Of a stretch of 44,563 bases of DNA, positions 17,165-25,522 are shown piece by piece. The notes under the pieces are model-generated. The model saw nothing but the letters and a program-made list of their open reading frames with translations. It had not been told where the DNA came from and did no database searches. Both the position numbers and the translations under genes were made by a program. Numbering within the stretch: the first letter of the stretch is position 1; every line of letters begins with the position of its first letter. This stretch comes from Chloroflexota bacterium (GTDB lineage: Bacteria; Chloroflexota; Anaerolineae; UBA4142), in the NCBI GenBank assembly GCA_016208315.1, contig JACQYF010000100.1, forward strand, positions 1-44,563, given 5' to 3'.

Positions 17165-18021
17165 GCGACACTGCCTGGCACAGTGGGAGCAGGAGTCGGC
17201 GCCAGTGTTGGAGCCGGCGTCGCGGGTGCGGGTGCTGGAGCGGCAGGCATGGCACTCGCCGTTGCGCCGCTGACCTCGCGCAATGCGAGGTGGAACGCCG
17301 CCGGGCTTTCATCCGCGACCTTGCGGATCGCCGTCAGCGCTTGCTCCACCCGTTCTTGCTCAGGCGCGAGGTACAGTTCGGGCGGGACGGTCACCAGTCC
17401 TTGTTTGATGAGAGCTTGGTGCAACTTTTGCCCGAACGCCTTGTGCTGATTGGGATTGGCGAGCCAGGCGCGGTACGCTAAAAACGAGGTCACGTCCTGC
17501 TGGACGTTGTTCGCGCGCCACGCGGCGAGACTGTAGAGCAGGACGGCATCCTCGACTGCCTTTTTGAGATCCGGGTCGCGATTGATTTCCGGATCCGTCA
17601 GCCAGGCGAGGTCGAAATTCAGCGTGCCGCAAAAGTGCGCGACCTTTTGAGTAAATTGCTCCTGCTCTTGCTCGCCAAGTCCGCTCAGCCAGATGGCGAA
17701 CCCTTCCGCCGACGCCGGCAGACTGTTGTACAAGTCCACGCGCTTGGGCAGCGCGGATTCCGAGACCCACTGCTTGAACTGCTTTGCCAGGTCACCCGTG
17801 TCGCTGCGAAACTTGATTCGCCCGCGCGCGCCCTGATACATCTGGCCTGCCTTGGCTGTGGCTTGCTCGGATGCCTGGCGCGCTTTGGCAGTCGCTTGCT
17901 TGGATGCCTGGCTTGCCTTTTCCGTCCACTGAGCAGTGTCCGGCGGCTTGGGCGCCCAATCTGGTTTGAGAACGAACCAGAGAATCACGACGACGAGCAG
18001 TGAGATTAAAAGTAATTCCAT
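17161..18021 (-). CDS. Membrane-anchored helical protein of unknown function (paralogue of 4863-5672)
   Basis: The 286 residues begin with a membrane segment (LLLISLLVVVILWFVL), then a long Ala/Lys/Gln helix with near-repeats (SKQATAKARQASEQATAKAG) that is longer than in the paralogue by one QASEQATAKAR-type unit. Then come the shared core (SDTGDLAKQFKQWV, NFDLAWLTDP, QLHQALIKQGL-like, ESPAAFHLALRE) and a Pro/Ala tail. AAGGGG precedes ATG 18021. I know no family name. The duplicated helix unit suggests an elongated coiled-coil or an amphipathic membrane-associated helix. Its stop overlaps the 68-residue gene. Confidence 0.75.
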   Translation of the reverse strand: MELLLISLLVVVILWFVLKPDWAPKPPDTAQWTEKASQASKQATAKARQASEQATAKAGQMYQGARGRIKFRSDTGDLAKQFKQWVSESALPKRVDLYNSLPASAEGFAIWLSGLGEQEQEQFTQKVAHFCGTLNFDLAWLTDPEINRDPDLKKAVEDAVLLYSLAAWRANNVQQDVTSFLAYRAWLANPNQHKAFGQKLHQALIKQGLVTVPPELYLAPEQERVEQALTAIRKVADESPAAFHLALREVSGATASAMPAAPAPAPATPAPTLAPTPAPTVPGSVA

Positions 18022-18084
18022 TCGTTTTCCCCTTTCGTTGTGAATTCACACGTTTGAACAGAGTGCGCGTTTGATGTGTTATGG

Positions 18085-20109
18085 TCACCTCCCAGTTGGT
18101 GTGATCGTCGGCGTACCGGTTGGGGTTGGTGTACCGGTCGGCACACGCGTGGAGGTTGCCGTACTGGTCGCCGCGCCGTTGGCGGGAAGCCCCGCTGGGC
18201 GATTGGCTACGGCTAGTGTGCTTATCTCCGCCGCGTTCAGCGCGCGATTGTACAAACCGACCTCGTCCACTTGGCCCGTGAAAAATGCCACCCACTGTGC
18301 GTTGTCATTGTCGCGACCGATTTCCAGCGACCCGTTGTCGTAGCCAATCGCAAAATTGGCGCCGAGGTTCTGCGACGCGACCAGAGCGCCATTGATGTAC
18401 AGCGCGCTGACTTTGTTGATGTTGTCGAAACTGAATGCAAGGTGATACCAAGTGCCTTCCGCGGGTGTCCACGGGAAAACCGTATCCGGGCCGAATCCGC
18501 TTGAGGTGCCCAACACTCCTCGCAACGCACGATCACCCACGTCGTAGAACAACTGGTAAGAATCGAACATTCCGGTGCCCACGCGCTTGGCGAATAGGGA
18601 TTGACCGATTGCCGGCGTGGATTGCCAACGGAACCAACCTGCCAGCGTAAACGATGCAGGACGCAAGGAAACCGAATCGGCGATGCTCACCGCGCGATTG
18701 GCGCCGTCGAATTGCAGCGCATAGCGGTTGCCGCCGACGGGCGCGAGCGCGGCGTTCTCCCACGTGGGCGCGTTCACCAAGACGCCGGTATTGTTGAATC
18801 CCGACGCATCATTGGCGACGTTACCGGCGCCTTCGTCAAACTTCCAGTAACCCGCCACTGGAATGATCGGAGTTGGAGTGAGAGTGGGCGTTAGGGTTGG
18901 GGTGTTGGTGCGCGTCGGCGTCGGCGTGCGGGTCGGCGTCTGGGTTGGGGTGCTGGTCGGCGTTGGGGTGTTGGTCGGCGTTGGCGTATAGGTGGCGGCG
19001 GGATTACTCGGATCAAATCCGCCGGGCCAGCGCGACTGTTGATCCATCGTGGTCGCATTGAGATTGACGGCGACGTACACCGATTGCCCGCTGATTGCCA
19101 CCGTGTCTCTCAGCGTCGCGCCGCCCATGTTTGCGCCGCGCATATCGGCGCCCGTGAAACGCGCGCCCACCACGTACGCGCCGGTCCAGTTCGTGTCGTT
19201 GAGGATCGCCCCGTCCAGCCGCGCCACCAGAAACTGTTCCTCTTTCCCGACCTTGACCACGCCGGACAGCACCGCATCCGTAAAATTCGCGCCGGTCAAT
19301 ACCGCGCCGCCGAACGACGCGCTGGCGAGAAAGGCGCGCGCGAGATTCGCTTGCTCCATGCGCGTGCCGGTCAGGTCGGCGTAGCGCAAATTTGCGCCGC
19401 TCAGGTCTGCGCCTTGCAGATTCGATCCATACAGATAGGCGTTCTGGAGGGCGGCGCCACTCATTTGCGCCTTACTCATGTTCGCGCCCGACAGGTCGGC
19501 ATTCGTCAGCGTCGCGCCCGTCAGGTTCGCCGCGCTCAAATCGGTCGCGCCCAGGCGCGCCTGGGTCAGGTTGGCGCCGCTCAAATCCGCGCCGCTCAAA
19601 TTCGCGCCGCGTAGATCGGCCGCAGTCATTGGATTGCCCGCCAGTCGCACGCCGCGCAAATCCGCGCCAATCAAACGCGCCTGGTTCAGGATCGCCGCGG
19701 TCAATTTAGTGTCCGTGAGCGTCACGTGTGTCAGCACCGCGCCGGTCAGGTCCGCGCCCTGCAAGTCGGCTTCGGCGAGGTCGGCGCCGACCAACCGCGC
19801 GTTCTTCAGATTCGCGCCGATGAGGATCGCGCCGCGCAGGTTGGCTTGGTCCAGATTCGCCTCGCTCAAATCCGCGCCGTTCAGGTTGGCCTGCGATAGG
19901 TCGGCGCCCGCCAGGTTGGAACGGCTGAGGCGTGCCTTGTTGAGCGCGGCGCGGCTGTAATTCGAGTGGGCGAGGTCGCGTGAACTCAGATTCTCGCCGC
20001 TGCACTTGGGCGGGCATTGGTCCGCCGCCGCGCCCCCGCAGCCCGCGAAAAGAATCATCATGGCAATAAGCACTAAGCCGAGTATGATCCGCTGCAAATG
20101 TAGAATCAT
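18085..20109 (-). CDS. Pentapeptide-repeat lipoprotein with TPT linker and LamG domain
   Basis: The start is ATG 20109 after AGGAG, with 674 residues. A signal peptide ends in the lipobox FAGC, so the protein is probably lipid-anchored outside the cell. About 300 residues of A(D/N)LxG pentapeptide repeats (right-handed beta-helix) follow, interrupted by a segment around VVKVGKEEQF. A TPTPTNTPTP-type linker leads to a LamG/concanavalin-like domain (YWKFDEGAGN, then FTLAGWFRW and DEVGLYNRAL), which commonly binds glycans. A second Thr/Pro tail ends the protein. It follows the next pentapeptide gene by four bases. Display on the cell surface is inferred. Confidence 0.9.
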   Translation of the reverse strand: MILHLQRIILGLVLIAMMILFAGCGGAAADQCPPKCSGENLSSRDLAHSNYSRAALNKARLSRSNLAGADLSQANLNGADLSEANLDQANLRGAILIGANLKNARLVGADLAEADLQGADLTGAVLTHVTLTDTKLTAAILNQARLIGADLRGVRLAGNPMTAADLRGANLSGADLSGANLTQARLGATDLSAANLTGATLTNADLSGANMSKAQMSGAALQNAYLYGSNLQGADLSGANLRYADLTGTRMEQANLARAFLASASFGGAVLTGANFTDAVLSGVVKVGKEEQFLVARLDGAILNDTNWTGAYVVGARFTGADMRGANMGGATLRDTVAISGQSVYVAVNLNATTMDQQSRWPGGFDPSNPAATYTPTPTNTPTPTSTPTQTPTRTPTPTRTNTPTLTPTLTPTPIIPVAGYWKFDEGAGNVANDASGFNNTGVLVNAPTWENAALAPVGGNRYALQFDGANRAVSIADSVSLRPASFTLAGWFRWQSTPAIGQSLFAKRVGTGMFDSYQLFYDVGDRALRGVLGTSSGFGPDTVFPWTPAEGTWYHLAFSFDNINKVSALYINGALVASQNLGANFAIGYDNGSLEIGRDNDNAQWVAFFTGQVDEVGLYNRALNAAEISTLAVANRPAGLPANGAATSTATSTRVPTGTPTPTGTPTITPTGR

Positions 20110-20113
20110 AATG

Positions 20114-21070
20114 TCACTCCTGCAAGACCGCTTCGGGCGGAACCTGAAAGCCCTCGGGCCACAGCGTGCTTTTGTTGTAGCGCGCGCCGTTAAAGTCGGC
20201 ATTCCGATTGAGCGGCGCGCGCTTGGCCGCGTTCAAGGTGCTGACCTTGGGATCGAGCGCGGAATTGCCCAGGTCGAGCGGCTCGCTATAGATGAGGACC
20301 GCGCCGGTCAGGTCTGCGCCGCGCAAATCCGCGCCGTTCATGTGCGCGCCCACCAGCATCACGCCGCGCAGGCGCGCCTGGTTCAAGTTCGTCCCGGCCA
20401 AATTTGCGCCGTAGAGACTCGCGCCGTTCAAGTTCGCGCCGCTCACATTCGCGCCGCTCAGGTTGGTAAGGTTCAGCCACGCCCCCGCCAGATTGCTGTT
20501 CATCAACAGAGCGCCGCTCATCTCCGCCGCGCTCAGGGCATCGCCGCTGAGATTGCTCTTTTCCAAGTTCGCCGCAGAGAGCCGCGCACCCGAGAACTCG
20601 ACCGCCGCCAGATTGCTGTCGCTCAGATCAATCCCGTTCATCTGCGCGTCACTCAGATCGGCGTTGCCGAGCAGTGCGCCCTTAAGTTTCGCGCCCGTGA
20701 GGTTGGCGCCGATCAGATTCGCTCCGCTCAAATTGGCCTTTTGCAAATCCGCGTTGCCAAGGTTGGCTTTTTGCAAATCCGCGCCGATCATCAACGCGCC
20801 CATCAAGTTCGCATCACGCAAATTGGCTTCCGTCAGGACCGCGCCGGAGAGATCCGCGTCGGACAGATTGACGCCGCTCAAGTTCGCTTTGGTCAAGTTC
20901 GCTTCGGTCAACATGGCCTGCGCCAAGTTCGACCCGCTCAGAGCTTTGCCTGCCAGGTTCACATCAACGCAACTTGGCGGGCAACCCTGCGGCAGCGGTG
21001 ACGCGCACGCGCCGAGTAGCGCGACGAGCAAGAGCAATTCGAACCAAGTTCTAACTTGGATATTGGTCAT
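20114..21070 (-). CDS. Pentapeptide-repeat lipoprotein
   Basis: The 318 residues have a signal peptide with lipobox LGAC, then the motif CPPSC (shared in spirit with CPPKC of the downstream protein), then about 40 pentapeptide units of the type ANLSG. The last ~50 residues (LNRNADFNGARYNKSTLWPEGF) match the end of the pentapeptide block of the neighbour (QQSRWPGGFDP). The two genes therefore probably arose by duplication, after which one gained a LamG domain. Confidence 0.9.
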   Translation of the reverse strand: MTNIQVRTWFELLLLVALLGACASPLPQGCPPSCVDVNLAGKALSGSNLAQAMLTEANLTKANLSGVNLSDADLSGAVLTEANLRDANLMGALMIGADLQKANLGNADLQKANLSGANLIGANLTGAKLKGALLGNADLSDAQMNGIDLSDSNLAAVEFSGARLSAANLEKSNLSGDALSAAEMSGALLMNSNLAGAWLNLTNLSGANVSGANLNGASLYGANLAGTNLNQARLRGVMLVGAHMNGADLRGADLTGAVLIYSEPLDLGNSALDPKVSTLNAAKRAPLNRNADFNGARYNKSTLWPEGFQVPPEAVLQE

Positions 21071-21086
21071 ACGATTCCCCTCATTT

Positions 21087-21177
21087 TGTCATTTCGAGGA
21101 GCGGGCTTTGCGACGAGAAATCTTGCCCCTGCAGCGGCGGAGATTTCTCCTCACAAAAAGCGTTCATCGAAATGACA
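21087..21177. repeat. TGTCATTTCGA...TCGAAATGACA repeat between SPFH and lipoprotein genes
   Basis: The ends are exact inverted repeats (21087-21097 and 21167-21177). The interior contains a GAGAAATCTT/GAGATTTCTC pair. It is the intergenic version of the element found inside the ligase and megasynthase genes. Confidence 0.8.
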
Positions 21178-21194
21178 CCCTGGGTCAGTTCCCC

Positions 21195-22292
21195 TTACGG
21201 TTTCCGCGTTGGCGTCGGCGTGGCGCCGCCATTTTTCACCGGAACGCCCGGCGCCGAAACCGTCGTCGTGACCGGCGGCGTGGACTGGACGACCGGAGCA
21301 GGCGTAGCGACCACTGCTGGCCCTTCGAGTGTCGGCAGCGGTAGGATGTACTGACCGGTGCTGGGTACGAGCATCGTCCGAATCGAGGGCGAGAGCTTTT
21401 CGATGTATTGGTAGGTCAGTAGGTCCTTGTTTTTGGCAAGCACCTGGGAGACGAGATTCAACGCATCCGCCTGCGCTTGCGCCTTGGTACGCGTCGCATC
21501 GGCTTCGCCTTGCGCCAACTTGCGCGTCTGCTCGGCTTGATATTCGGCTTGGATTTTGCCTTGCAAGGCGATCTGCTTTTGCTCGACCGCCGCCGCATAT
21601 TCCGGCGAGAAGGCGATATTGCGGAGAATAAAGCGGTCGAGCACGAGTCCCTTTTCCTTAAAGACCGCGCGGACTTGGGTATCCAGATCGCGCTCGAGGT
21701 CAAGGCGCTTGGAACTGTTCACCTCGTCCACCGTGTACTGCGAGACCTGCGTGCGGACCAGCCCGCGCGTGACCGGGCGCACAAAGTCTTCCATATAGCG
21801 CCCCTGCCATTCGACGTGCAGCCGAATCACTTCGTCGGGGTCAATTTGGAAGATGATGGAACTATCGAGTGAAACTTCCTGTCCATCAGACGTGCGCGCC
21901 AGGATCGAATCATCGCCGGCCTTTTGCCCTTCGGTTGGTTTGGACGCCATCGTGTAGGTCTGCCAGTAGATCGGATAGCGCTTGACCTCTTCCGCGAGCG
22001 GCGCGATCCAACGCAATCCAGAGCGCAGCGGGCGGTCACGGTACCCTTCCGGCGAGATGAGCGATACGACCACCCCGATTTCCTGCGGCTCGACGAACAG
22101 GATGCTGAGGTAGAGCACGTTGATCCCCAGGGCAACCAGCAAGAGCGCCAGGGGGATTCGCGTGAATAGTTGGCGCAGCGCCGCGCCTAGTCCACGCCGG
22201 CGCGCCGTTCGCCAGAGGGTCATACCGACCCAGGAGAAGAAAATAATCCAAATGGACCACGTGAGAACGGTTAAGACGGTTCCGAGCAGCAT
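21195..22292 (-). CDS. SPFH/Band 7 (prohibitin-like) membrane protein
   Basis: The start is ATG 22292 after GGAGG. The 365-residue protein has two N-terminal hydrophobic segments (TWSIWIIFFSWV and LALLLVALGINVLYLSIL), an SPFH domain beginning at IGVVVSLISPEGYRDRPL and running through VIRLHVEWQGRYMEDFVRP, then a long charged helix (KIQAEYQAEQTRKLAQGEAD), as in prohibitin and HflK/C relatives. It ends in a Pro/Thr tail. SPFH proteins form ring-like scaffolds in membrane microdomains. Beside ABC, pentapeptide and coil proteins it may organise an export platform (inference). Confidence 0.9.
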   Translation of the reverse strand: MLLGTVLTVLTWSIWIIFFSWVGMTLWRTARRRGLGAALRQLFTRIPLALLLVALGINVLYLSILFVEPQEIGVVVSLISPEGYRDRPLRSGLRWIAPLAEEVKRYPIYWQTYTMASKPTEGQKAGDDSILARTSDGQEVSLDSSIIFQIDPDEVIRLHVEWQGRYMEDFVRPVTRGLVRTQVSQYTVDEVNSSKRLDLERDLDTQVRAVFKEKGLVLDRFILRNIAFSPEYAAAVEQKQIALQGKIQAEYQAEQTRKLAQGEADATRTKAQAQADALNLVSQVLAKNKDLLTYQYIEKLSPSIRTMLVPSTGQYILPLPTLEGPAVVATPAPVVQSTPPVTTTVSAPGVPVKNGGATPTPTRKP

Positions 22293-22306
22293 AGTTCCTC
22301 CTTTCT

Positions 22307-22428
22307 CCTCACCCCCCTCTCCCCAGCCCCCTCCCCCCTCTCCTATTCTGTCCTGAGCGAAGCGCCAGCGGAGTCGAAGGATCAAGAATAGGAGAGGGGG
22401 GAGGGGGTGCGGGGGTAGGAGGTGAGGG
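22307..22428. repeat. Long CTCACCCCCCTCTCC / GGAGAGGGGGGAGG inverted repeat with nested TCCTGAGC repeat
   Basis: The 5' arm (about 22307-22348) pairs with the 3' arm (about 22385-22428), and the loop holds a TCCTGAGCGAAGC...AAGGA repeat. It fills the whole gap between the exporter stop and the SPFH ribosome site. No U-run is present on either strand, so it may stabilise RNA ends but is not a clear terminator. Confidence 0.8.
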
Positions 22429-24600
22429 TCACGGGTGCGCAATCACCATGAGCGTCGGCGCGCGTCGGAGCACGCAGCGCAGCGACAGAGCCAGTGTTTC
22501 CGGGTCGAGCGCGGCGAAACTTTCATCCAGAATCATCAGGTCGGCTTTTTGCAACAGCGCGCGCGCGATGTAGAGACGACTGCGCTCGCCGTGCGACAAT
22601 CGCCAGCCGCTCTCGCCGACCATCTGCTGCAACCCGGCAGGCATTCGTTGAATCAAGTCGCCTAAGCCGAGTTCGCGGCAAATTTCCTCTGCCTCTTGCA
22701 AATCCTCAGCGGTCGCGGGCCACCGCCGTCCCATCAACAAATTGAAGGCAAACGTTTCGGTAAAGACGTGGTTCTCGTGGAACTGCGGCGCGACGGCGAT
22801 GCGTTGCCGCCATTGCTCTGCGCCCAGACTGGAGCGATCGTAGCCCCACAAGAGCAACAGTCCCGACTCGGGCGCGCGCAAGCCCGCCAACACTGCCGCC
22901 AGAGACGATTTTCCACCGCCCGAAGGTCCTTCGAGCAACAGACGGTCGCCGCGACCGACTTGCAGGTTGCACCGATTGAGGACGGCGTGTCCGTGCTCGC
23001 GGTAACGGAAAGAGATCTCTTTAGCCGTGAGGAGCGGCTGTTCCCCGTTGTCAATGACACCCTCATGTTTCTCGGCCGGCAGGACGATGGAGGCGATCTC
23101 CTCGCGCCGCGTCGCGGCGTCGAACAGCGGCGCGACCTGGTCCCACGCCTGCGTGACCGCGACGACGTTTTGCACGCCGGCGATGACGCTGGTCAACGCT
23201 TGCAGCGCGAGCAGGACGCCGCCGAGACTGATCGCCAGCCGAACGGTGGAGAATTCCGCTGAGATGAGCGCAATGGCGATCCCACTCAATCCAGCGACCA
23301 TCCACGCGCGCGGAATCGCCGCCAGCAGCATACCGGCGCGGTCTACGCGTTCCGAAAGGTGCAAATAGCGATCCAGATCGCGATCCTCGTCCACGTGCCA
23401 CGCCCCCGGGTCTTCCTGCGCCAGCCGGGTGCGATGCCCCACCATCCGCTCGACCAAGTCGTTCGTCATGCTGCGATAGGTCGCGACCCAGGCGCGGTTT
23501 GTCCGCCAGTAATACCAGCCGAGAATCAGCGTAAGCAATACCCACGCGCCCAGGATCAAAGCGTGGATCAAGCCGCCAATGCCGACCGTCAAAACGGCGG
23601 CGGCCATCATCAGTTCGATCAAAGAGACGAGGGCGGTCAGCCCACCACTGACTGCCAAAAGTTCGACGGCTTCGGTTTCCAGGACGCGACCCAGGAATTG
23701 TCCCAGCCCTTGGTGACGGATTTCGTCGGGCTGGAGTTTCAGCGTGCCATATAGCAAGCGCGTTTTGAAGATACCGCTCAAGCCGGTCGCAAATTGCCCC
23801 TGGGCGCGAGTCATCAGCAACTGGAACGGAATGCCGCTAAACACGAGGAGCGCCCACGCCCACAGCCACGCCGAATCGAAATTCGCCGCGAACACGCTGC
23901 GCCCGATCACCCACCAGGTTGCCAGCAACAGGATTTGGCGAATCAAGTCGGCGCCGATAATCGCGAACAATGGTTGCAACAGATGTGCCTGGCGCGCGTG
24001 CTGCCCGACACTCGCCGCGGGCGATAGGCGCAAGAGCCATCCCCCTTCCAGGCGCGCGCCGCTCAACTGCTCTGCCAAAATCGTCGCGCCTACGCGCGGG
24101 CGCTGTTCCGGCGCGACGCCGGCGCGATCCAATAATTCGCCCAGCATCCTGCGCCGCGGCAACTCAAGTGGCCTACAGAGCGCGCGCCGGATAACCTGCG
24201 GCGAAACGCGGTGACTAGAGAAATCGGGCGCAAGGAGCGTCGTGCGCTCGTTACCGCTTTTCAAGAGCGCGAGAAAACGGGGACAGGCAGTCGCGGAGTC
24301 TTGGGGCAAATAGAGAATCGCCGGCGCGACGCGGCGCACGAATCGGTCCGCGTCCGCGTAGGTGGATTCGACCGGCTCGGCTTCGATGCCCAATTGGCTG
24401 GCGATCAAGTTTACCCACTGCGCGAGCGCGGCGGGGTCATTGGTCGCTAGATCGGCGGACGGCGCGGGGAAATCCCGAGCGACAGTCGCCGGAGCTGGGT
24501 GTGGCAAAAGCCGCGCCTTGCGCGCGAGCAATTCGATCGCTTCACCCAAACGCGCCGCATCCCAAGCCAGCGCGTCGAGGTCGGGCGAACTACGGGGCAT
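22429..24600 (-). CDS. ABC transporter, membrane plus ATPase domain, with degenerate N-terminal domain
   Basis: I choose ATG 24600 (MPRSSPDLDALAWDAARLGE) after GGAG. Longer frames read back through a terminator hairpin. Of 723 residues, the first ~250 are soluble and include a segment (PAILYLPQD...FLALLKSG) that looks like a decayed C39-like domain without catalytic residues. Five or six membrane segments follow. The ATPase has Walker A GPSGGGKSS, the signature LSHGERSRLYIARA and Walker B LMILDES, then a final H-loop His (VIAHP). It resembles the non-peptidase ABC subunit that accompanies NHLM-type peptidase exporters, but that assignment is from layout only. Confidence 0.85.
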   Translation of the reverse strand: MPRSSPDLDALAWDAARLGEAIELLARKARLLPHPAPATVARDFPAPSADLATNDPAALAQWVNLIASQLGIEAEPVESTYADADRFVRRVAPAILYLPQDSATACPRFLALLKSGNERTTLLAPDFSSHRVSPQVIRRALCRPLELPRRRMLGELLDRAGVAPEQRPRVGATILAEQLSGARLEGGWLLRLSPAASVGQHARQAHLLQPLFAIIGADLIRQILLLATWWVIGRSVFAANFDSAWLWAWALLVFSGIPFQLLMTRAQGQFATGLSGIFKTRLLYGTLKLQPDEIRHQGLGQFLGRVLETEAVELLAVSGGLTALVSLIELMMAAAVLTVGIGGLIHALILGAWVLLTLILGWYYWRTNRAWVATYRSMTNDLVERMVGHRTRLAQEDPGAWHVDEDRDLDRYLHLSERVDRAGMLLAAIPRAWMVAGLSGIAIALISAEFSTVRLAISLGGVLLALQALTSVIAGVQNVVAVTQAWDQVAPLFDAATRREEIASIVLPAEKHEGVIDNGEQPLLTAKEISFRYREHGHAVLNRCNLQVGRGDRLLLEGPSGGGKSSLAAVLAGLRAPESGLLLLWGYDRSSLGAEQWRQRIAVAPQFHENHVFTETFAFNLLMGRRWPATAEDLQEAEEICRELGLGDLIQRMPAGLQQMVGESGWRLSHGERSRLYIARALLQKADLMILDESFAALDPETLALSLRCVLRRAPTLMVIAHP

Positions 24601-24651
24601 AGTTGGATCTCCAGCGAACCATTCTGCCAGTAATGCAATCTTCCTCTGGAC

Positions 24652-24657
24652 AGTATA
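24652..24657 (-). promoter_or_regulatory. Possible -10 box (TATACT) of the exporter/biosynthesis unit
   Basis: TATACT lies about 50 bases upstream of ATG 24600 and downstream of the intrinsic terminator of the signalling operon. No convincing -35 was found. The shared word CTGGACAGTAT also occurs in the palindrome before the membrane-protein gene at 41401. Confidence 0.35.
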
Positions 24658-24726
24658 GCCCCTGTTTCTCGCGAGCACACCGTCTCGAACGACAGGCTTT
24701 ATGCTGTACATTCCGACAGGTGCAAC

Positions 24727-24762
24727 AAAAAACCCGAAGGGTCTCGGAGACCCTTCGGGTTT
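24727..24762 (-). terminator. Intrinsic terminator of the kinase/response-regulator operon
   Basis: The hairpin arms AAACCCGAAGGGTCTC (24730-24745) and their exact complement (24747-24762) are followed on the minus strand by six T residues, shortly after the response-regulator stop at 24786. The stem has the same GGGTCTC/GAGACCC core as the intragenic palindromes. Confidence 0.85.
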
Positions 24763-24785
24763 GTCTACGCGGGATTTCGATCTGT

Positions 24786-25439
24786 TCAATCCCCTGTACG
24801 CACCAATCCCGTTCGCAGCGCGAACAGCGCGACCTCGGTGCGGTTTTCCAGTTGCAGTTTCGCCAGGATATTGCCAACGTGAAAACGAACCGTTCGCTCG
24901 GCAATGCACAACCGGTCGGCAATCGCCTGGTTGGCAAGCCCATGCGCGATGAGCTTGACCACTTCCACCTCTCTCTCGGTCAGAGCGTTCACGTCCGGTT
25001 CGGCGCCTTGCCCCTTGCCGATGCTCAGCACGAGCTTGCGGGCGATGGCCGGGTCTACGGATGGCTCACCGCGGTAAATACAACGAATCGCCTCCGGCAA
25101 TTCCGCCGCCGACGTGTCCTTGAGCAGATAGCCGAGCGCGCCGGCTTGAATCGCGCTCAAGACCAGCGCCTCGTCGCTGTAACTGGTCAGCACCAAGATG
25201 CGCGCCTGCGGGTTGGCGCGCTTGATTTCCCGAATCGCCTCAATCCCATTCTTGCGCGGCATAAACAGATCCATCAGGATGACGTCGGGCTTGAGCTTGA
25301 GCGCAAGCTGCACCGCTTCTTCGCCGTCCGCGGCTTCGCCCACCATCTCCATATCCCGCTCGGCGTTGATGACCGCTCGCGATCCTTCCCGGACGATGCC
25401 GTGATCGTCCGCGACGAGTACGCTGATCAAATGAATCAT
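24786..25439 (-). CDS. NarL/FixJ-type response regulator
   Basis: The 217 residues start at ATG 25439 (MIHLISVLVADDHG) after a G-rich ribosome site. The receiver domain has the acidic pair D11/D12, phospho-acceptor D57 in ILMDLFMP, Thr in LVLTSYSD and Lys in LLKDTSAAE. The C-terminal LuxR-type helix-turn-helix reads LTEREVEVVKLIAHGLANQAIADRLCIAERTVRFHVGNI in broken form. It pairs with the kinase 83 bases upstream. The target promoter is not identifiable. The exporter/synthase unit immediately downstream is a candidate by proximity. Confidence 0.95.
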   Translation of the reverse strand: MIHLISVLVADDHGIVREGSRAVINAERDMEMVGEAADGEEAVQLALKLKPDVILMDLFMPRKNGIEAIREIKRANPQARILVLTSYSDEALVLSAIQAGALGYLLKDTSAAELPEAIRCIYRGEPSVDPAIARKLVLSIGKGQGAEPDVNALTEREVEVVKLIAHGLANQAIADRLCIAERTVRFHVGNILAKLQLENRTEVALFALRTGLVRTGD

Positions 25440-25522
25440 CGTGCCCCCCCAATTGGGTGGTTGGGTGGTTAGGTAGTTAGGTGGTTTTCCCCTTCCAATC
25501 ACCCAATCACCTAACCACCCAA
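25440..25522. repeat. GGTTGGGTGGTT / AACCACCCAACC inverted low-complexity block between kinase and regulator
   Basis: GGGTGGTTGGGTGGTTAGG-type units face CCTAACCACCCAACTACCC-type units across a short CCCCTTCC centre, so the transcript can fold into a long hairpin between the two reading frames. Similar units lie inside the C39 domain at 1950-2005. Confidence 0.85.

Noticed and set aside
18100..21000. Long plus-strand open frames opposite the pentapeptide genes
   Set aside because: They are by-products of the five-codon repeat. The products are Arg/Ala-rich without a fold pattern or ribosome sites, while the minus-strand proteins have lipoboxes and perfect pentapeptides.
22307..22428. Intrinsic terminator between exporter and SPFH genes
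   Set aside because: The stem is strong, but there is no U-run on either strand. It may be only a repeat or an RNA-stability element.
22429..24909. Longer N-terminus of the exporter starting at 24909
   Set aside because: It would be translated from the reverse of the response-regulator end and through the intrinsic terminator at 24727-24762.
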